A program made the position numbers and the translations under genes. 64,000 nucleotides of DNA from Dolomitihabitans soli (lineage in GTDB: Bacteria; Actinomycetota; Actinomycetes; Streptosporangiales; Streptosporangiaceae). The stretch's first letter is position 1. Each line of letters starts with the position of its first letter. The notes under the pieces were generated by a model. It was not told the origin of the DNA and did not search any database. It saw only the letters and a program-made list of their open reading frames with translations. The stretch lies in assembly GCF_022213955.1 (NCBI RefSeq), contig NZ_JAKNTW010000008.1, positions 1 through 64,000 on the forward strand, given 5' to 3'. Shown piece after piece: positions 27,208 through 38,413 of the stretch.

Positions 27208-28546
27208 TGGGAACCTCCTTGCGATCCGCACCGTGATAGTGCGGCAAGTCCAGCGGCGGCACCGGGAATCCACCGGCCTCGGGCTCGTCGCGCAGTTGCT
27301 CGAACTCCGCCTCGACCTCGGCGGCCCTGTTCTCGCGGCGACGCTGGAGCACAGTATCGAAACGGAACCAGATCCCGAAGCAGCCGATGAGCACGATCGC
27401 CGCCAGAGTGAAGATCACTCCCCGGTTCGCGTCCTCGACCCGGAAGGCGCGCACGGTGGCGACCAGCATGATCCACGCCAGGTTGAGCGGGATCAGGACC
27501 TTCCAGCCGAAGGCCATCAGCTGGTCGTACCTGATGCGCGGCAGCGAGGCGCGCACCCAGATGAAGCAGGAGAAGACGAGCACCAGCTTGATGAAGAACC
27601 AGAGCATCGGCCACCAGCCGACGTTGGCCCCGTCCCACATCGAGATCGGCCACGGCGCCCGCCAGCCGCCGAAGAACAGCGTGATCGACACGGCCGAGAC
27701 CGTGAAGACGTTGACGTACTCGCCCATCTGGATGAGCGCGAACTTCAGCGACGAGGAGTACTCCGTCTGGTAGCCGCCGACCAGTTCGCCCTCGCCCTCG
27801 GGCAGGTCGAAGGGCACCCGGTTGGTCTCACCGAGCATGGTGATCGCGTAGATCAGGAACGACGGGATCAGCAGCACGACGTACCAGGACGGGAGCGGGA
27901 TGCTGAGCCCAGCGATCTCCCAGGTCCCCCCGTCGGCCTGCGCCGCGACGATCTCGGACGTGGACAGCGTCCCCGCGAACAGGAACACCCCGACGAACGA
28001 CAGCCCCATCGCGATCTCGTAGGAGACCACCTGCGCACTGGACCGCAACCCCCCGAGCACCGCGTACGGCGAGCGGGACGACCACCCCATGAGCACGATG
28101 CCGTAGACGCCGATCGAGGCCATCGCCAGCACGAACAGCACCGCGACCGGCAGGTCGGTGAGCTGCAGCGGCGTCTCGACGCCGAACATCGAGACCATCG
28201 GCCCGAACGGGATGATCGAGAAGGCCATGAAGGCCGGGACCACCAGGATGATCGGGGCCACCGTGTAGAGGACCTTGTCCACCGTCCGCGGCAGCAGGTC
28301 CTCCTTCAGTCCCATCTTCACGGCGTCGGCCACGGACTGCAGCAGGCCGAACTTACCGGCCCGGTTGGGGCCGTACCTGTTCTGCATCCGTGAGATCAGC
28401 TTCCGTTCCATCCAGACGCCGAACATCACGCTCAGCAGCAGGAACACGAAGATGAACACGGCCTTGATGATGGAGATCCACAGTGGATCCTTACCGAAGT
28501 CGGCCAGGCTTGGCCCGGCCGGCACCGGGGCGAGCATGAGGTTCAT
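27194..28546 (-). CDS. nuoH: NADH-quinone oxidoreductase subunit H
   Basis: 450 residues, eight core membrane helices and a cytoplasmic C-terminal tail of ~60 residues. It forms the roof of the quinone tunnel: [19 protein letters not shown] in the first loop, [17 protein letters not shown] with the acidic funnel, and the [17 protein letters not shown] region. ATG 28546 overlaps the nuoG stop (ATGA). The tail is longer than in E. coli, as usual in actinobacteria. Confidence 0.97.
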   Translation of the reverse strand: MNLMLAPVPAGPSLADFGKDPLWISIIKAVFIFVFLLLSVMFGVWMERKLISRMQNRYGPNRAGKFGLLQSVADAVKMGLKEDLLPRTVDKVLYTVAPIILVVPAFMAFSIIPFGPMVSMFGVETPLQLTDLPVAVLFVLAMASIGVYGIVLMGWSSRSPYAVLGGLRSSAQVVSYEIAMGLSFVGVFLFAGTLSTSEIVAAQADGGTWEIAGLSIPLPSWYVVLLIPSFLIYAITMLGETNRVPFDLPEGEGELVGGYQTEYSSSLKFALIQMGEYVNVFTVSAVSITLFFGGWRAPWPISMWDGANVGWWPMLWFFIKLVLVFSCFIWVRASLPRIRYDQLMAFGWKVLIPLNLAWIMLVATVRAFRVEDANRGVIFTLAAIVLIGCFGIWFRFDTVLQRRRENRAAEVEAEFEQLRDEPEAGGFPVPPLDLPHYHGADRKEVPSGSN

Positions 28547-30954
28547 GAGGCGCTCCCGATCTTGACGATGTCGCCGGCCGCGGCCCGGAGATCCCGGGTC
28601 ACCGAGCAGCCCGCGGAGTTCGCCGGCAGCCAGACCACGCGGTCGGGAAGGTCGGCGACCCGGACCGGCAGGCTCACCGAGCCCTGCACCGTGGTCACAC
28701 CGATCTTGTCGCCGTCCACGACCCCGATCTCCGCCGCGGTGGCCTCCGACAGCAACGCCTCGCCGGTCCGCGCGGTCCCCGCGAGGTACGGCTCGCCGTC
28801 CTGCAGGCGGCCCTCGTCGAGCAGCAGGTGCCAGGTGGCCAGCACGGCCTCGCCGGGCAGCGGCACGGCGACGGTCCGGCCGCCCATGGTGGGTGCGGCC
28901 GGCCGGGCGCCGCGCCAGGGGCCCATCCCGCCCAGCTCACGGCGGGCGGCGGCCGGGTCGGGCAGACCCAGGTGCACGTCCATGTGGTCGGCGATGGCCG
29001 CGATGGCCTGCAGGTCGCTCAGCACGCCGGGGACCTTGACGGCCGCCTCGAACGTGCGCCCGCGGCCCTCCCAGTCGACGAACGTGCCGCCCTTCTCGGT
29101 GGAGGTCGCCACCGGCAGCACCACGTCGGCGCGGTCGGTCACGGCGCTGACCCGCTGTTCGAGGCTTACGATGAACGGCGTGTTCTCCAGCGCGGCGAGG
29201 ACCGCGTCGGGGTCGGGCAGGTCGTAGGGGTCGACTCCGGCGATCACCAGCGCGTCGAGCTGCTCGTTCAGCGCGGCGGCGAGGATGGCCGAGGTCTCCC
29301 TGCCGGGGGTGCTGGGCAGGCTCGTGACGTTCCAGACCCTGGCCACCTCGGCCCTGGCCGCCTCGTCGTCGACCGGGCGGCCGATCGGCAGCAGGTTCGG
29401 CAGCGCGCCGGCCTCGATCGCGCCGCGCTCGCCGGCCCGGCGGGGCACCCAGGCGAGCCGGGCCCCGGTGGCGGCGCTCAGCCGCAGCAGCGCGGAGAGC
29501 GCGCCGGGAACGCCCGCGAGGCGCTCGCCGGCCAGGATCACCGCGCCCGGCTGCTTGAGCCCTTCGGTGGCGGCGGCGTCACCGGAGACCAGGTCGGAGA
29601 TGACCTCGGTCTCCGCGCCCGGCTGCGCGCGCAGCAGCGTGCCGCGCATCTTGGCGAGCCCGGCGGAGGCGAACGGGGCGATCCCGAAGACCTTCAGGCC
29701 GCGCTTGCGCGTCGCCTTGCGCAGCCGCAGGAAGACGATCGGCGACTCCTCTTCGGGCTCGAAGCCCGCCAGGAGTACGGCAGGCGCCTTCTCCAGGTCG
29801 CGGTAGGAGACCTCGATGCCCTTGCCCGCCACCGAGTGGGCGAGGAACTGGGTCTCCTCGGCGGAGTGGGCGCGGGCCCGGAAGTCGATGTCGTTGGTGT
29901 CGAGCGCGATCCTGGCGAACTTGGCGTAGGCGTAGGCGTCCTCGACGGTGACCCGGCCGCCGACCAGCACCCCGGCGCTGCCGCGTGCCTTGGCGAGCCC
30001 GGCCGCCGCGGCGGCGAGCGCCTCGGGCCAGGAGGCCGGCACCAGCTGGCCCGACTCGTCACGGATCAGCGGGCTGCGCAGGCGGTCGGCCTGGCTCGCG
30101 TAGGCGAACGCGAAGCGGCCCTTGTCGCAGTTCCACTCCTCGTTGACCTGCGGGTCGTCGCCGGCCAGGCGCCGGGTGACCTTGCCCCTGCGGTGGTCGG
30201 TGCGCAGCGAGCAGCCGCTGGCGCAGTGCTCGCACGCGCTGGGGCTGGAGACCAGGTCGAACGGGCGGGCCTTGAAGCGGTAGGCGGCGCTGGTCAGCGC
30301 GCCGACCGGGCAGATCTGGATGGTGTTGCCGGAGAAGTACGACTCGAACGGCTCGCCGTCCGCGGTCCTGACCTGCTCCTTGGCGCCCCGCTCGAAGAAC
30401 TCGATCAGCGGGTCGCCGGCGATCTCATCCGCGAAGCGGATGCACCGGGCGCACTGGATGCAGCGCTCACGGTCGAGCAGGACCTCGGTGGACAGCGGGA
30501 TCGGCTTGTCGAAGGTGCGCTTCTCCTCCTCGAACCTGGTCTCGCCCTGGCCGTTGGACATGGCCTGGTTCTGCAGCGGGCACTCGCCGCCCTTGTCGCA
30601 GACCGGGCAGTCGAGCGGGTGGTTCAGGAGCAGCATCTCCATCACCCCGCGCTGCGCCTTCTCCGCGACCGGGCTGGTGAGCTGCGTCTGGACCACCATG
30701 CCCTCGGTGCACACGATCGTGCACGAGGCGGCGGGCTTGGGCATGCCCTGGATGGTGACCAGACACTGCCGGCAGGCCCCGACCGGGTCGAGCAGCGGGT
30801 GGTCGCAGAACCTCGGGATCTGGATCCCGAGCAGCTCCGCGGCCCTGATCAGCAGGGTCCCCTTCGGGACGCTGACCTGGAACCCGTCGATCGTGAGGCT
30901 GACGAGATCGACCGGCTGGTCCACGGGGCCCGTGGAGGTCGTCTGTACTGTCAT
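28543..30954 (-). CDS. nuoG: NADH-quinone oxidoreductase subunit G
   Basis: 803 residues. An N-terminal 2Fe-2S ferredoxin domain ([17 protein letters not shown]), a His/Cys 4Fe-4S domain ([20 protein letters not shown]), two 4Fe-4S sites ([13 protein letters not shown] and QICPVGAL), then a molybdopterin-oxidoreductase-like domain. The extra cluster N7 is kept: [10 protein letters not shown] plus a later WNCDKGRF. No molybdenum role is expected. ATG 30954 overlaps the nuoF stop (ATGA). Confidence 0.97.
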   Translation of the reverse strand: MTVQTTSTGPVDQPVDLVSLTIDGFQVSVPKGTLLIRAAELLGIQIPRFCDHPLLDPVGACRQCLVTIQGMPKPAASCTIVCTEGMVVQTQLTSPVAEKAQRGVMEMLLLNHPLDCPVCDKGGECPLQNQAMSNGQGETRFEEEKRTFDKPIPLSTEVLLDRERCIQCARCIRFADEIAGDPLIEFFERGAKEQVRTADGEPFESYFSGNTIQICPVGALTSAAYRFKARPFDLVSSPSACEHCASGCSLRTDHRRGKVTRRLAGDDPQVNEEWNCDKGRFAFAYASQADRLRSPLIRDESGQLVPASWPEALAAAAAGLAKARGSAGVLVGGRVTVEDAYAYAKFARIALDTNDIDFRARAHSAEETQFLAHSVAGKGIEVSYRDLEKAPAVLLAGFEPEEESPIVFLRLRKATRKRGLKVFGIAPFASAGLAKMRGTLLRAQPGAETEVISDLVSGDAAATEGLKQPGAVILAGERLAGVPGALSALLRLSAATGARLAWVPRRAGERGAIEAGALPNLLPIGRPVDDEAARAEVARVWNVTSLPSTPGRETSAILAAALNEQLDALVIAGVDPYDLPDPDAVLAALENTPFIVSLEQRVSAVTDRADVVLPVATSTEKGGTFVDWEGRGRTFEAAVKVPGVLSDLQAIAAIADHMDVHLGLPDPAAARRELGGMGPWRGARPAAPTMGGRTVAVPLPGEAVLATWHLLLDEGRLQDGEPYLAGTARTGEALLSEATAAEIGVVDGDKIGVTTVQGSVSLPVRVADLPDRVVWLPANSAGCSVTRDLRAAAGDIVKIGSAS

Positions 30955-32237
30955 GCGTTCCCCCACACTGTGGACGCAGCGGGATCGAACGGGCAGCCGC
31001 CGATCTCGAAGTGCTTGAGATATTCGTCGCGGAAGTGCTTCACCGACGAGTGGATCGGGCTCGTCGCGCCGTCGCCGAGCGCGCAGAACGACCGGCCGAG
31101 GATGTTGTCGGCGATGTCGGTGATCGTACCGATGTCGTCTTCGGTGCCCTGGCCCTTCTCCAGCCGCCTGAGCACCTGCTTGAGCCAGTAGGTGCCCTCA
31201 CGGCATGGGGTGCACTTGCCGCAGGACTCGTGGGCGTAGAACTCGGTCCACCGCAGTACGGCGCGGACCACGCAGGTGGTCTCGTCGAAGATCTGCAGGG
31301 CCCGGGTGCCGAGCATCGATCCCTTCGCGCCGACCGACTCGAAGTCGAGCGGCACGTCGAGGTGCTCGTCCGTGAAGATCGGAGTCGACGACCCGCCCGG
31401 CGTCCAGAACTTCAGCTGGTGGCCCTCGCGGATGCCGCCGGACATGTCGAGCAGTTCGCGCAGCGTGATGCCGAGCGGCGCCTCGTACTGTCCCGGCCTG
31501 GTCACGTGGCCGCTCAGCGAGAAGATGCCGAAGCCCTTGGACTTCTCGGTGCCCATCGAGGCGAACCAGTTGGCGCCGTTGGACACGATGCTGGGAACGC
31601 TGGCGACCGACTCGACGTTGTTGATGACAGTGGGGCAGGCATAGAGCCCCGCGACAGCCGGGAAGGGAGGCTTGAGCCGGGGTTGGCCGCGGAATCCCTC
31701 CAGCGAGTCGAGCAGCGCCGTCTCCTCACCGCAGATGTAGGCGCCGGCGCCGGTGTGCACCACGAGCTCCAGGTCGTACCCCGAGCCGAAGACGTCGCTG
31801 CCGAGGAAGCCCTTCTCGTACGCCTCGGCCACGGCGGCGCGGAGCCGCCGGACGACGTGCACCACCTCCCCGCGCACGTAGATGAACGCGTGGTTGGCCC
31901 GGATCGCGTACGAGGTGATGATCACGCCCTCGATCAGCGCGTGCGGGTTGGCCATCATCAGCGGGATGTCCTTGCAGGTTCCCGGCTCCGACTCGTCCGC
32001 GTTGACGACCAGGTAGTGCGGTTTGCCGTCGCCCTGCGGGATGAAGCCCCACTTCATGCCGGTGGGGAAGCCCGCGCCGCCGCGCCCGCGCAGGCCCGAG
32101 TCCTTGACGGCCTGGATGATGGTGTCCTGCTCCATGCCGAGCGCCGTACGGGCCGCCGCGTAGTCTCCGTAGCCCTGCAGGGTGAAGGCGTCGGGCCGGT
32201 CCCAGTTCTCGGTGAGGACCGGAGTCAGGGTGGTCAT
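30951..32237 (-). CDS. nuoF: NADH-quinone oxidoreductase subunit F
   Basis: 428 residues, the NADH-oxidising subunit. FMN and NADH sites: [18 protein letters not shown] and [19 protein letters not shown]; the N3 cluster cysteines are in [12 protein letters not shown] and the SFCALGDG further on. Electrons pass from here to NuoE and NuoG clusters. ATG 32237 overlaps the nuoE stop (ATGA). Confidence 0.97.
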   Translation of the reverse strand: MTTLTPVLTENWDRPDAFTLQGYGDYAAARTALGMEQDTIIQAVKDSGLRGRGGAGFPTGMKWGFIPQGDGKPHYLVVNADESEPGTCKDIPLMMANPHALIEGVIITSYAIRANHAFIYVRGEVVHVVRRLRAAVAEAYEKGFLGSDVFGSGYDLELVVHTGAGAYICGEETALLDSLEGFRGQPRLKPPFPAVAGLYACPTVINNVESVASVPSIVSNGANWFASMGTEKSKGFGIFSLSGHVTRPGQYEAPLGITLRELLDMSGGIREGHQLKFWTPGGSSTPIFTDEHLDVPLDFESVGAKGSMLGTRALQIFDETTCVVRAVLRWTEFYAHESCGKCTPCREGTYWLKQVLRRLEKGQGTEDDIGTITDIADNILGRSFCALGDGATSPIHSSVKHFRDEYLKHFEIGGCPFDPAASTVWGNA

Positions 32238-32920
32238 TCGGAGTCCTCCCTGGAGGGTGCGGTCCAGCCGTTGGCCTTGGCGATCCGGAGGCCCTCAAGG
32301 GAGGGGCCGGCCGCCGCGGGTCCGTCGCCGGCCAAGCCGTCGGACATGCCCGCGAGCACCCGGGACGCATCCTTGAAGCTGCACAGCTTCTTCGGACCGC
32401 GGGTCGGCGAGGGCTCCTTGCCGTCGCGCAGGTCGTCGACGAGCTGCTTGGCCGAGGCCGGGGTCTGGTTGTCGAAGAACTCCCAGTTGACCATCATCAC
32501 GGGGGCGAAGTCGCAGGCGGCGTTGCATTCGAGCCGCTCCAGCGAGACCTTGCCGTCGGGAGTGGTCTCCTCGTGGCCCACGCCCGCGTGCTCGGTCAGC
32601 TCCGACCAGATCTGGTCGCCGCCCATCACCGCGCACAGCGTGTTGATGCACACCCCGACGTGATACTCGCCGACAGGCTTGCGCTTGTACATCGTGTAGA
32701 ACGTGGCGACGCCGACGACTTCGGCCTTGGTCAGGCCGAGGATCTCGGCGCAGAACTGCTGGCCGTTGTCGGAGACGTAGCCGTCCTCCGACTGCACCAG
32801 GTGCAGCAGGGGCAACAGCGCCGAGCGTGACTTCGGGTAACGCCCGATGATCTCCTTGGCGTCGCGTTCGAGCCGCTCACGGACTTCCGGCGAGTAGCCG
32901 GCATTCATGCCGCCGCTCAT
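32234..32920 (-). CDS. nuoE: NADH-quinone oxidoreductase subunit E
   Basis: About 228 residues, thioredoxin-like fold with a 2Fe-2S cluster (N1a). Ligands: CINTLCAVMGG and ECNAACDFAPV, in a C-x4-C ... C-x3-C pattern. A helical N-terminal bundle and a C-terminal extension of ~50 residues (to PSREDSE) flank it. ATG 32920 is preferred since GGAGGGGAG precedes it; ATG 32908 is an alternative. The gene begins 35 bases after nuoD, the largest gap between complex I genes here. Confidence 0.95.
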   Translation of the reverse strand: MSGGMNAGYSPEVRERLERDAKEIIGRYPKSRSALLPLLHLVQSEDGYVSDNGQQFCAEILGLTKAEVVGVATFYTMYKRKPVGEYHVGVCINTLCAVMGGDQIWSELTEHAGVGHEETTPDGKVSLERLECNAACDFAPVMMVNWEFFDNQTPASAKQLVDDLRDGKEPSPTRGPKKLCSFKDASRVLAGMSDGLAGDGPAAAGPSLEGLRIAKANGWTAPSREDSE

Positions 32921-32955
32921 GGTCGCGCTCCCCTCCTCCCTCATCGGTTCGGCGC

Positions 32956-34284
32956 TCAACGGTCCACACCTCCCATGACCGGGTCCAGCGAGGCGACCGC
33001 CGCGATCACGTCGGCGATCATGCCGCCCTCGCAGGTCGCCGGGATGGCCTGCAGGTTGGTGAAGGACGGGTCGCGGAAGTGCACGCGGTACGGGCGCGTG
33101 CCGCCGTCGCTGACCACGTGGGCCCCGATCTCGCCGCGCGGCGACTCGACCGCCGCGTACGCCTGCCCGGCGGGCACCCGGAATCCCTCGGTCACCAGCT
33201 TGAAGTGGTGGATCAGGGCCTCCATCGAGGTGCCCATGATGTGCGCGATGTGGTCGGGCGAGTTGCCGAACCCGTCGGGGCCGAGCGCGAGCTGGGCCGG
33301 CCAGCCGATCTTCTTGTCCTCGATCATCACCGGCTGGCCCTTGAGCTCGGCTCCGGAGACGCGGTCCAGCGCCTGGCTGATGATCTTGAGCGACTGCTCC
33401 ATCTCGGCCATCCTGACCAGGTACCGGCCGTAGACGTCGCAGGTCTTCTCGATGGGGACGTCGAATTCGTAGGTCTCGTACCCGCAGTAGGGCTGCGACT
33501 TGCGCAGGTCCCACGGCAGGCCCGCGGCCCGCAGCACCGGACCCGTCACGCCGAGCGCCATGCACCCGGTGAGGTCGAGGTAGGCGACGTCCTTGGTGCG
33601 GCGCGTGTAGGCCGGGTTCTCGTCCAGCATCTTGCGCATGTCCTTGATGCGCCCCGGCATGATCTTGAGGAACTCACCGATCTTGTCGACCGCCCCGGCG
33701 GGCAGGTCGACCGAGACGCCGCCCGGCCGGATGTAGGCCATGTTCATCCGCAGGCCGGTGATGTACTCGAACAGGTCGAGCACCAGCTCCCGCTCACGGT
33801 TGCCGAACAGGAAGGGCGTGGTCGCGCCCAGCTCCATGCCGAACGTGGCGATCGCCATCAGGTGCGAGGAGATCCGGTTGAGCTCCATCATCAGCACCCG
33901 GATGACCTGCGCCCGCTCCGGGATCCGGTCGGTGATGCCGAGCAGCTTCTCGACACCCATGCAGTACGCCGTCTCGTTGAAGATCGGCGAGAGGTAGTCC
34001 ATCCGGGTGACGAACGTGGTCCCCTGGGTCCACGTCCGGAATTCCATGTTCTTCTCGATGCCGGTGTGCAGGTAGCCGATGACCGTGCGGGCCTCGGTGA
34101 CCGTCTCACCGTCGAGCGTCAGGACCAGCCGGAGCACACCGTGCGTGGACGGGTGCTGCGGGCCCATGTTGATGACCAGCCGCTCCTCGTCGGCGCCGGA
34201 GACCGCGCCGACCACTTCGTCCCAGTCGTTGCCCGAGACCGTGAAGACCTTGCCTTCCGCGGCTTCGTCATATGCGGTGCTCAT
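32956..34284 (-). CDS. nuoD: NADH-quinone oxidoreductase subunit D
   Basis: 442 residues, the 49-kDa-type subunit that lines the quinone head site with NuoB. Conserved sequences: [18 protein letters not shown] (quinone-site His), [19 protein letters not shown]-like [11 protein letters not shown], and a C-terminal GGVDR end. ATG 34284 overlaps the nuoC stop (ATGA). NuoC and NuoD are separate genes, unlike the E. coli fusion. Confidence 0.97.
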   Translation of the reverse strand: MSTAYDEAAEGKVFTVSGNDWDEVVGAVSGADEERLVINMGPQHPSTHGVLRLVLTLDGETVTEARTVIGYLHTGIEKNMEFRTWTQGTTFVTRMDYLSPIFNETAYCMGVEKLLGITDRIPERAQVIRVLMMELNRISSHLMAIATFGMELGATTPFLFGNRERELVLDLFEYITGLRMNMAYIRPGGVSVDLPAGAVDKIGEFLKIMPGRIKDMRKMLDENPAYTRRTKDVAYLDLTGCMALGVTGPVLRAAGLPWDLRKSQPYCGYETYEFDVPIEKTCDVYGRYLVRMAEMEQSLKIISQALDRVSGAELKGQPVMIEDKKIGWPAQLALGPDGFGNSPDHIAHIMGTSMEALIHHFKLVTEGFRVPAGQAYAAVESPRGEIGAHVVSDGGTRPYRVHFRDPSFTNLQAIPATCEGGMIADVIAAVASLDPVMGGVDR

Positions 34285-34982
34285 GCGTACGACCTCCTCT
34301 CGTCCGGCGCGGGGATCTCGGCGCCGCGGTACTCGACCGGGATGCCGCCCAGCGGGTAGTCCTTCCGCTGCGGGTGACCGTCCCAGTCGTCGGGCATCTC
34401 GATCCGGGTCAGCGCGGGGTGCCCGTCGAAGATGAGCCCGAAGAAGTCGTAGGTCTCCCGTTCGTGCCAGTCGTGGGTCGGGTAGACCGACATCGTGGAG
34501 GGAACATGCGGGTCGCTGTCGGGTGCGCTGACCTCGACGCGGAGCCGGCGGTTGTGCGTGAGCGAGCACAGGTGGATGACCGCGCGCAGTTCGGCGCCGG
34601 TCTCGTGCGGGTAGTGCACGCCCGAGACGCCGAGCGACAGCTCGAACCGGAGCGCGGGATCGTCGCGCAGGTGCTGGAGCACCTCGACCAGCCGTTCGCG
34701 CTTCACGTGGAAGGTGAGTTCGCCACGGTCGACGACGACGCGCTCGACCGCGTCGGACAGGTCGCCGCCGAGGACGCGCTCCAGCCCGTCGGCCACCTCG
34801 TCGAAGTCGCCGGGTGCCCCGGCGGCGCCCACCGGGCCACCGTAGGGGCGCGGTGAGGAGAGCTGCGGCGCGCGCCGTACGACCAGGCCGCCGTAGCCCG
34901 AGGTGTCGCCGCCGTCCGCGGCGCCGAACATGCCGGTGCGGGCGACCGGCTCTTCGGGTACGCCCGGGAGGTTCTCAGTCAC
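34281..34982 (-). CDS. nuoC: NADH-quinone oxidoreductase subunit C
   Basis: 233 residues. Residues ~60-200 match the 30-kDa subunit: [20 protein letters not shown] with the signature ERExxDxFG, and [20 protein letters not shown]. The first ~60 residues are a Gly/Pro-rich lead-in typical of actinobacteria. GTG 34982 overlaps the nuoB stop (GTGA). It bridges NuoD and NuoB in the peripheral arm. Confidence 0.97.
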   Translation of the reverse strand: MTENLPGVPEEPVARTGMFGAADGGDTSGYGGLVVRRAPQLSSPRPYGGPVGAAGAPGDFDEVADGLERVLGGDLSDAVERVVVDRGELTFHVKRERLVEVLQHLRDDPALRFELSLGVSGVHYPHETGAELRAVIHLCSLTHNRRLRVEVSAPDSDPHVPSTMSVYPTHDWHERETYDFFGLIFDGHPALTRIEMPDDWDGHPQRKDYPLGGIPVEYRGAEIPAPDERRSYA

Positions 34983-35527
34983 TTGGCCCCCTGGTCGATG
35001 AGCGGCAGCGAGCGGAGCGCCTGCAGTTCGAGCTCGTCGATCTGCTTCGCGCGGTGCGGGCCGAACTTGGTGTTCTGGATCTTGTCGTGCAGCTTCACGA
35101 TCGCGTCGATCAGCATCTCGGGGCGCGGTGGGCAGCCCGGCAGGTAGATGTCGACGGGCACGATGTGGTCCACACCCTGCACGATGGCGTAGTTGTTGAA
35201 CATGCCGCCGCTCGACGCGCAGACGCCCATCGAGATGACCCACTTGGGCTCGGCCATCTGGTCGTAGATCTGGCGGAGCACCGGCGCCATCTTCTGCGAC
35301 ACCCGGCCGGCCACGATCATCAGGTCGGCCTGGCGCGGAGTCGCCGAAGCGCGCTCCATGCCGAAGCGCGCGAGGTCGTGCTTGGGACCGCCGGTGGCCA
35401 TCAGCTCCATGGCACAGCAGGCCAGGCCGAACGTGGCCGGCCACACGGAGTTCTTCCGCGCCCAGCCGGCGAACTGTTCGAGCGTGCCCAGGAGGAATCC
35501 GCTGGGGAGTTTTTCTTCAAGTCCCAT
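34979..35527 (-). CDS. nuoB: NADH-quinone oxidoreductase subunit B
   Basis: 182 residues, holder of the terminal cluster N2 that hands electrons to menaquinone. Ligands: the tandem cysteines in GLACCAMEL, the cysteine in [14 protein letters not shown] and the one in [12 protein letters not shown] 35527 lies four bases after the nuoA stop; the 13-codon longer frame would overlap nuoA and is ignored. Confidence 0.97.
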   Translation of the reverse strand: MGLEEKLPSGFLLGTLEQFAGWARKNSVWPATFGLACCAMELMATGGPKHDLARFGMERASATPRQADLMIVAGRVSQKMAPVLRQIYDQMAEPKWVISMGVCASSGGMFNNYAIVQGVDHIVPVDIYLPGCPPRPEMLIDAIVKLHDKIQNTKFGPHRAKQIDELELQALRSLPLIDQGAK

Positions 35528-35531
35528 TTCT

Positions 35532-35891
35532 TCAGTCCCAATCCAGGCCCTTGCGGCGCCAGACATAGGCGTAGGCCACCAGCACCGTGACGATGAACAA
35601 CACCATCTCGACCAGGCCGAACACCCCGAGCTGGTCGAACGCGACCGCCCAGGGGTAGAGGAAGATGATCTCGATGTCGAACACGATGAAGAGCATCGCC
35701 GTGATCATGTATTTCAGCGGGAATCGGCCGCCGCCGACCGGCTGGGGTGTCGGCTCGATGCCGCACTCATAGGCGTCGAGCTTGGCGCGGTTCCAGCGCC
35801 TGGGACCGGTGATGGGTGCGATCGCCACCGAGAAGACCGCAAACCCCGCCGCGAGAACGGCGAGCACCAGGATGGGCACATAAAGCTCCAT
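35532..35891 (-). CDS. nuoA: NADH-quinone oxidoreductase subunit A
   Basis: 119 residues with three membrane helices. Conserved loop: [12 protein letters not shown] (the Cys-Gly reporter of active/deactive state) and the second-helix [17 protein letters not shown] with its Asp/Glu. First of the fourteen nuo genes; the reading direction continues from the MenJ-like gene 115 bases upstream, which carries the Rex operator. A separate weak promoter in the 115-base gap cannot be excluded. Confidence 0.97.
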   Translation of the reverse strand: MELYVPILVLAVLAAGFAVFSVAIAPITGPRRWNRAKLDAYECGIEPTPQPVGGGRFPLKYMITAMLFIVFDIEIIFLYPWAVAFDQLGVFGLVEMVLFIVTVLVAYAYVWRRKGLDWD

Positions 35892-36006
35892 CGCTACGCG
35901 TCCTCTCCCATCTCCACGCGCGCGGGCGCGCGGTCAGTGTTGGTGTGTCGGGCAAGTCCAGGTAGGGCGCTCATCGTTCGTTCCAGGGGCCGGAGGTCTG
36001 CGGGTG

Positions 36007-37284
36007 TCATGCCGGTGGCGCGACCTTCGACAGAGCGTTGATGATGCGGTCTGACGCGTCGCCTCGCCGGTCGGTGAGATTAGCAAGTAGTTTCAACGCG
36101 AACCTCATCAGGCGGGGATGTGGCAACGCATGCCTGGTCGTGAAGCTCATCACACCCGGTTTGCCGATCGCGTCGACGAACATCCTGCCGAGAGTGAAAT
36201 AGCCACCATAGGCTTCCTTCAACACTCCAGGGTAGGCCCGCAGCAAACGCTCTCGTTGCGCCGGGGTGACTCTTGACAACGCCTGCACGATCGTCTCGGC
36301 CGCGATGTGCCCGGTCTCCATCGCGTAGGCGATGCCCTCGCCGTTGAACGGGTTGATCATGCCGCCCGAGTCGCCCACCAGGACGAGGCCGCGCGTGTAG
36401 TGCGGCTGCCGGTTGAAGGCCATCGGCAGCGCGGCGCCCCTGATCGGACCGCGCATGTTCTCCTCGGTGTAGCCCCACTCGGGGGGCATGTTCTTCACCC
36501 AGCGGCGCAGCAGGTCACGGTAGTCGATGTTCTTGAACGCCTCGCTGGTGTTCAGCAGCCCGAGACCGACGTTGCTGGTCCCGTCGCCGACGCCGAAGAT
36601 CCATCCGTAGCCGGGGAGCAGGGTCTTGTCGTCCCACAGCTCAAGCCACGTCTCAAGGTAGTCGTCGTCGTGGCGCGGGCTCTCGTAGTAGGTGCGCACG
36701 GCGACGCCGATCGGCCGGTCCTCGCGCTTGTGCAGGCCCATGCCCAGCGCCAGCCGGGTGGAGTTGCCGTCGGCGGCCACGACCAGACGCGCCCGGTAGG
36801 TGACCGGCTCGCCGTCCTTCTTCGCGGTGACGCCGACGATGTGCCCACTCCGGTCGTCGAGCACCGGGCCGGTGACGTTGACGCCCTGCAGCAGGCGCGC
36901 GCCGCCCCTGACCGCGTTCGTCGCCAGGATCTCGTCGAAGTCCTTGCGCACCCGGACGAGGCCGAAGTCGGGGAAGTTGGTCAGCTCCGGCCAGTCGAGT
37001 TCGAACCGCATGCCGCCACCGACGACGCGCAGTCCCTTGTTCCTGACCCAGCCGGGAGCGTCGATGTCGATGCCCATCGAGATGAGCTGCTTGACGGCTC
37101 GCGGGGTGAGCCCGTCACCGCAGACCTTCTCCCTGGGGAAGGTCGTCTTCTCCAACAGCAACACGTCCAGGCCTGCCTGGGCGAGATAGAAGGCGGTGGT
37201 TGAGCCGGCGGGCCCGGCGCCGACGACGATTACGTCGGCGTCAGCCTCAGCGGCGTTCCGCTGTGCGGCGGCTGGCTCGGTCAC
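36007..37284 (-). CDS. menJ: FAD-dependent geranylgeranyl-reductase family protein, MenJ-like
   Basis: 425 residues. FAD fold: VIVVGAGPAGSTTAFYLAQAG at residues ~18-38 (GxGxxG), VCGDGLTPRAV, and the second FAD motif LVGDSGGMINPFNGEGI. Mycobacterial MenJ saturates one isoprene unit of menaquinone-9; this protein sits between menG and nuoA and the operon ends in a polyprenyl synthase, so the same role is likely, though archaeal-type lipid reductases share the fold. Starts at GTG 37284. A perfect Rex operator lies 60 bases upstream. Confidence 0.88.
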   Translation of the reverse strand: MTEPAAAQRNAAEADADVIVVGAGPAGSTTAFYLAQAGLDVLLLEKTTFPREKVCGDGLTPRAVKQLISMGIDIDAPGWVRNKGLRVVGGGMRFELDWPELTNFPDFGLVRVRKDFDEILATNAVRGGARLLQGVNVTGPVLDDRSGHIVGVTAKKDGEPVTYRARLVVAADGNSTRLALGMGLHKREDRPIGVAVRTYYESPRHDDDYLETWLELWDDKTLLPGYGWIFGVGDGTSNVGLGLLNTSEAFKNIDYRDLLRRWVKNMPPEWGYTEENMRGPIRGAALPMAFNRQPHYTRGLVLVGDSGGMINPFNGEGIAYAMETGHIAAETIVQALSRVTPAQRERLLRAYPGVLKEAYGGYFTLGRMFVDAIGKPGVMSFTTRHALPHPRLMRFALKLLANLTDRRGDASDRIINALSKVAPPA

Positions 37285-37343
37285 GGGACCTGTCCTGTCC
37301 TACACGCTCGACGGCCTCGGAAAAATATGGGGCCTTCGTTCCT

Positions 37344-37361
37344 TTGTGAACCTCTTCACAA
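37344..37361. promoter_or_regulatory. Rex operator (ROP) upstream of menJ-nuoA-N
   Basis: TTGTGAACCTCTTCACAA is a perfect 18-base palindrome around a CCTC-type centre and agrees with the Rex consensus TTGTGAAxxxxTTCACAA known from Streptomyces. One more T/A pair extends it on each side (37343-37362). It lies in the 274-base gap between menG and menJ, in front of the MenJ-like gene, where Rex would repress at low NADH/NAD and release when NADH is high. Rex itself is encoded at 54.9 kb. Confidence 0.92.
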
Positions 37362-37558
37362 ACTTGTCGGCCCGAAGTCTAGCCCCTTTTGCACATCGGT
37401 TGACAGCCCGGCACCCTTACCGGTGAGTAACCACCCCAAAAGCACGTGAAGCAAGTGGATTGCCCCTCCACGTCACGACTCGCCGTACTCGCGATCGAGC
37501 CGGCCGACCGGCCACTCAGGCAGGACACTCAGGCAGGCCCATCCAGACGAACAGGGAG

Positions 37559-38308
37559 TCAGGCCACCTGGGAGGAGGACGGCGCGCCGGGCTTGCGGGC
37601 GCGGTGCAGCGCGACGACGCCGAGGCTGAGGTTGCGCCAGGCGACGCGCTCCCATCCGGCCGACTGGATCATGCGGGCGAGGGTGGCCTGGTCGTGCCAT
37701 TCGCGGATCGACTCGGCGAGGTACTCATAGGAGTCGTCGTTGGAACCGATCGCGCCGGCGACCTTGGGCAGCAGACGCATGAGGTACTGGGAGTAGATGA
37801 GGTCGAAGGACTTGACCGGCGGGTGGGAGAACTCACAGATCACCAGGCGGGCGCCCGGCTTGGCCACCCGGAGCATCTCGCGCAGCGCCTGCACGGTGTC
37901 GTGGACGTTGCGCAGGGCGACGGAGATGGTGACCGCGTCGAAGACCTCGTCGGCGAACGGCAGGCGCAACGCGTCACCGGCGGCGAAGCTGACCCCGCGC
38001 ACGCCTCCCCCGCTCAGCCCCGAGGAGCCGCGGCGGCGCACGCCGGTCCTCAGCATGCCGATCGAGAAGTCACAGGCGATCGCGCGCGCCCCCAGCGTGG
38101 TGAAGGCGTCGGTGGAGGTGCCGGTGCCCGCCCCGAGGTCGAGGACCAGCTCGCCGGGGCCCGCGTCGACGGCGGCCGCGGTGGCCTTGCGCCACAACCG
38201 CACCTGCCCGAGCGAGATCACGTCGTTCACCAGGTCATATCGTCGCGCGGTCCGATCGAACATCGCGGCGACCTCGTGTGGCTGCTTCTCCAACGATGCG
38301 CGGGTCAT
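37559..38308 (-). CDS. menG: Demethylmenaquinone methyltransferase
   Basis: 249 residues, SAM-dependent methyltransferase of the UbiE/MenG family, catalysing the last methylation to menaquinone. Motif I is [16 protein letters not shown]; the family signature region is [18 protein letters not shown]; also [12 protein letters not shown] and [20 protein letters not shown] 38308 starts [18 protein letters not shown], the usual beginning. The next gene on the strand is the MenJ-like reductase. Confidence 0.95.
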   Translation of the reverse strand: MTRASLEKQPHEVAAMFDRTARRYDLVNDVISLGQVRLWRKATAAAVDAGPGELVLDLGAGTGTSTDAFTTLGARAIACDFSIGMLRTGVRRRGSSGLSGGGVRGVSFAAGDALRLPFADEVFDAVTISVALRNVHDTVQALREMLRVAKPGARLVICEFSHPPVKSFDLIYSQYLMRLLPKVAGAIGSNDDSYEYLAESIREWHDQATLARMIQSAGWERVAWRNLSLGVVALHRARKPGAPSSSQVA

Positions 38309-38413
38309 GCGGGACAGCCTAGGCCGTAGGTCCGACGGAAAACGAAGCGGGCACGAGGAGATATAAACGGAAAGTGTCGGCACGGCTACACAGAGTCTGC
38401 TACCTATTCAGGA

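Noticed and set aside
28828-32663. Long forward frames across nuoG, nuoF and nuoE
   Set aside because: Composition is that of antisense shadows (runs of Ala, Gly, Arg, Val, Glu) and they overlap well-identified complex I genes.
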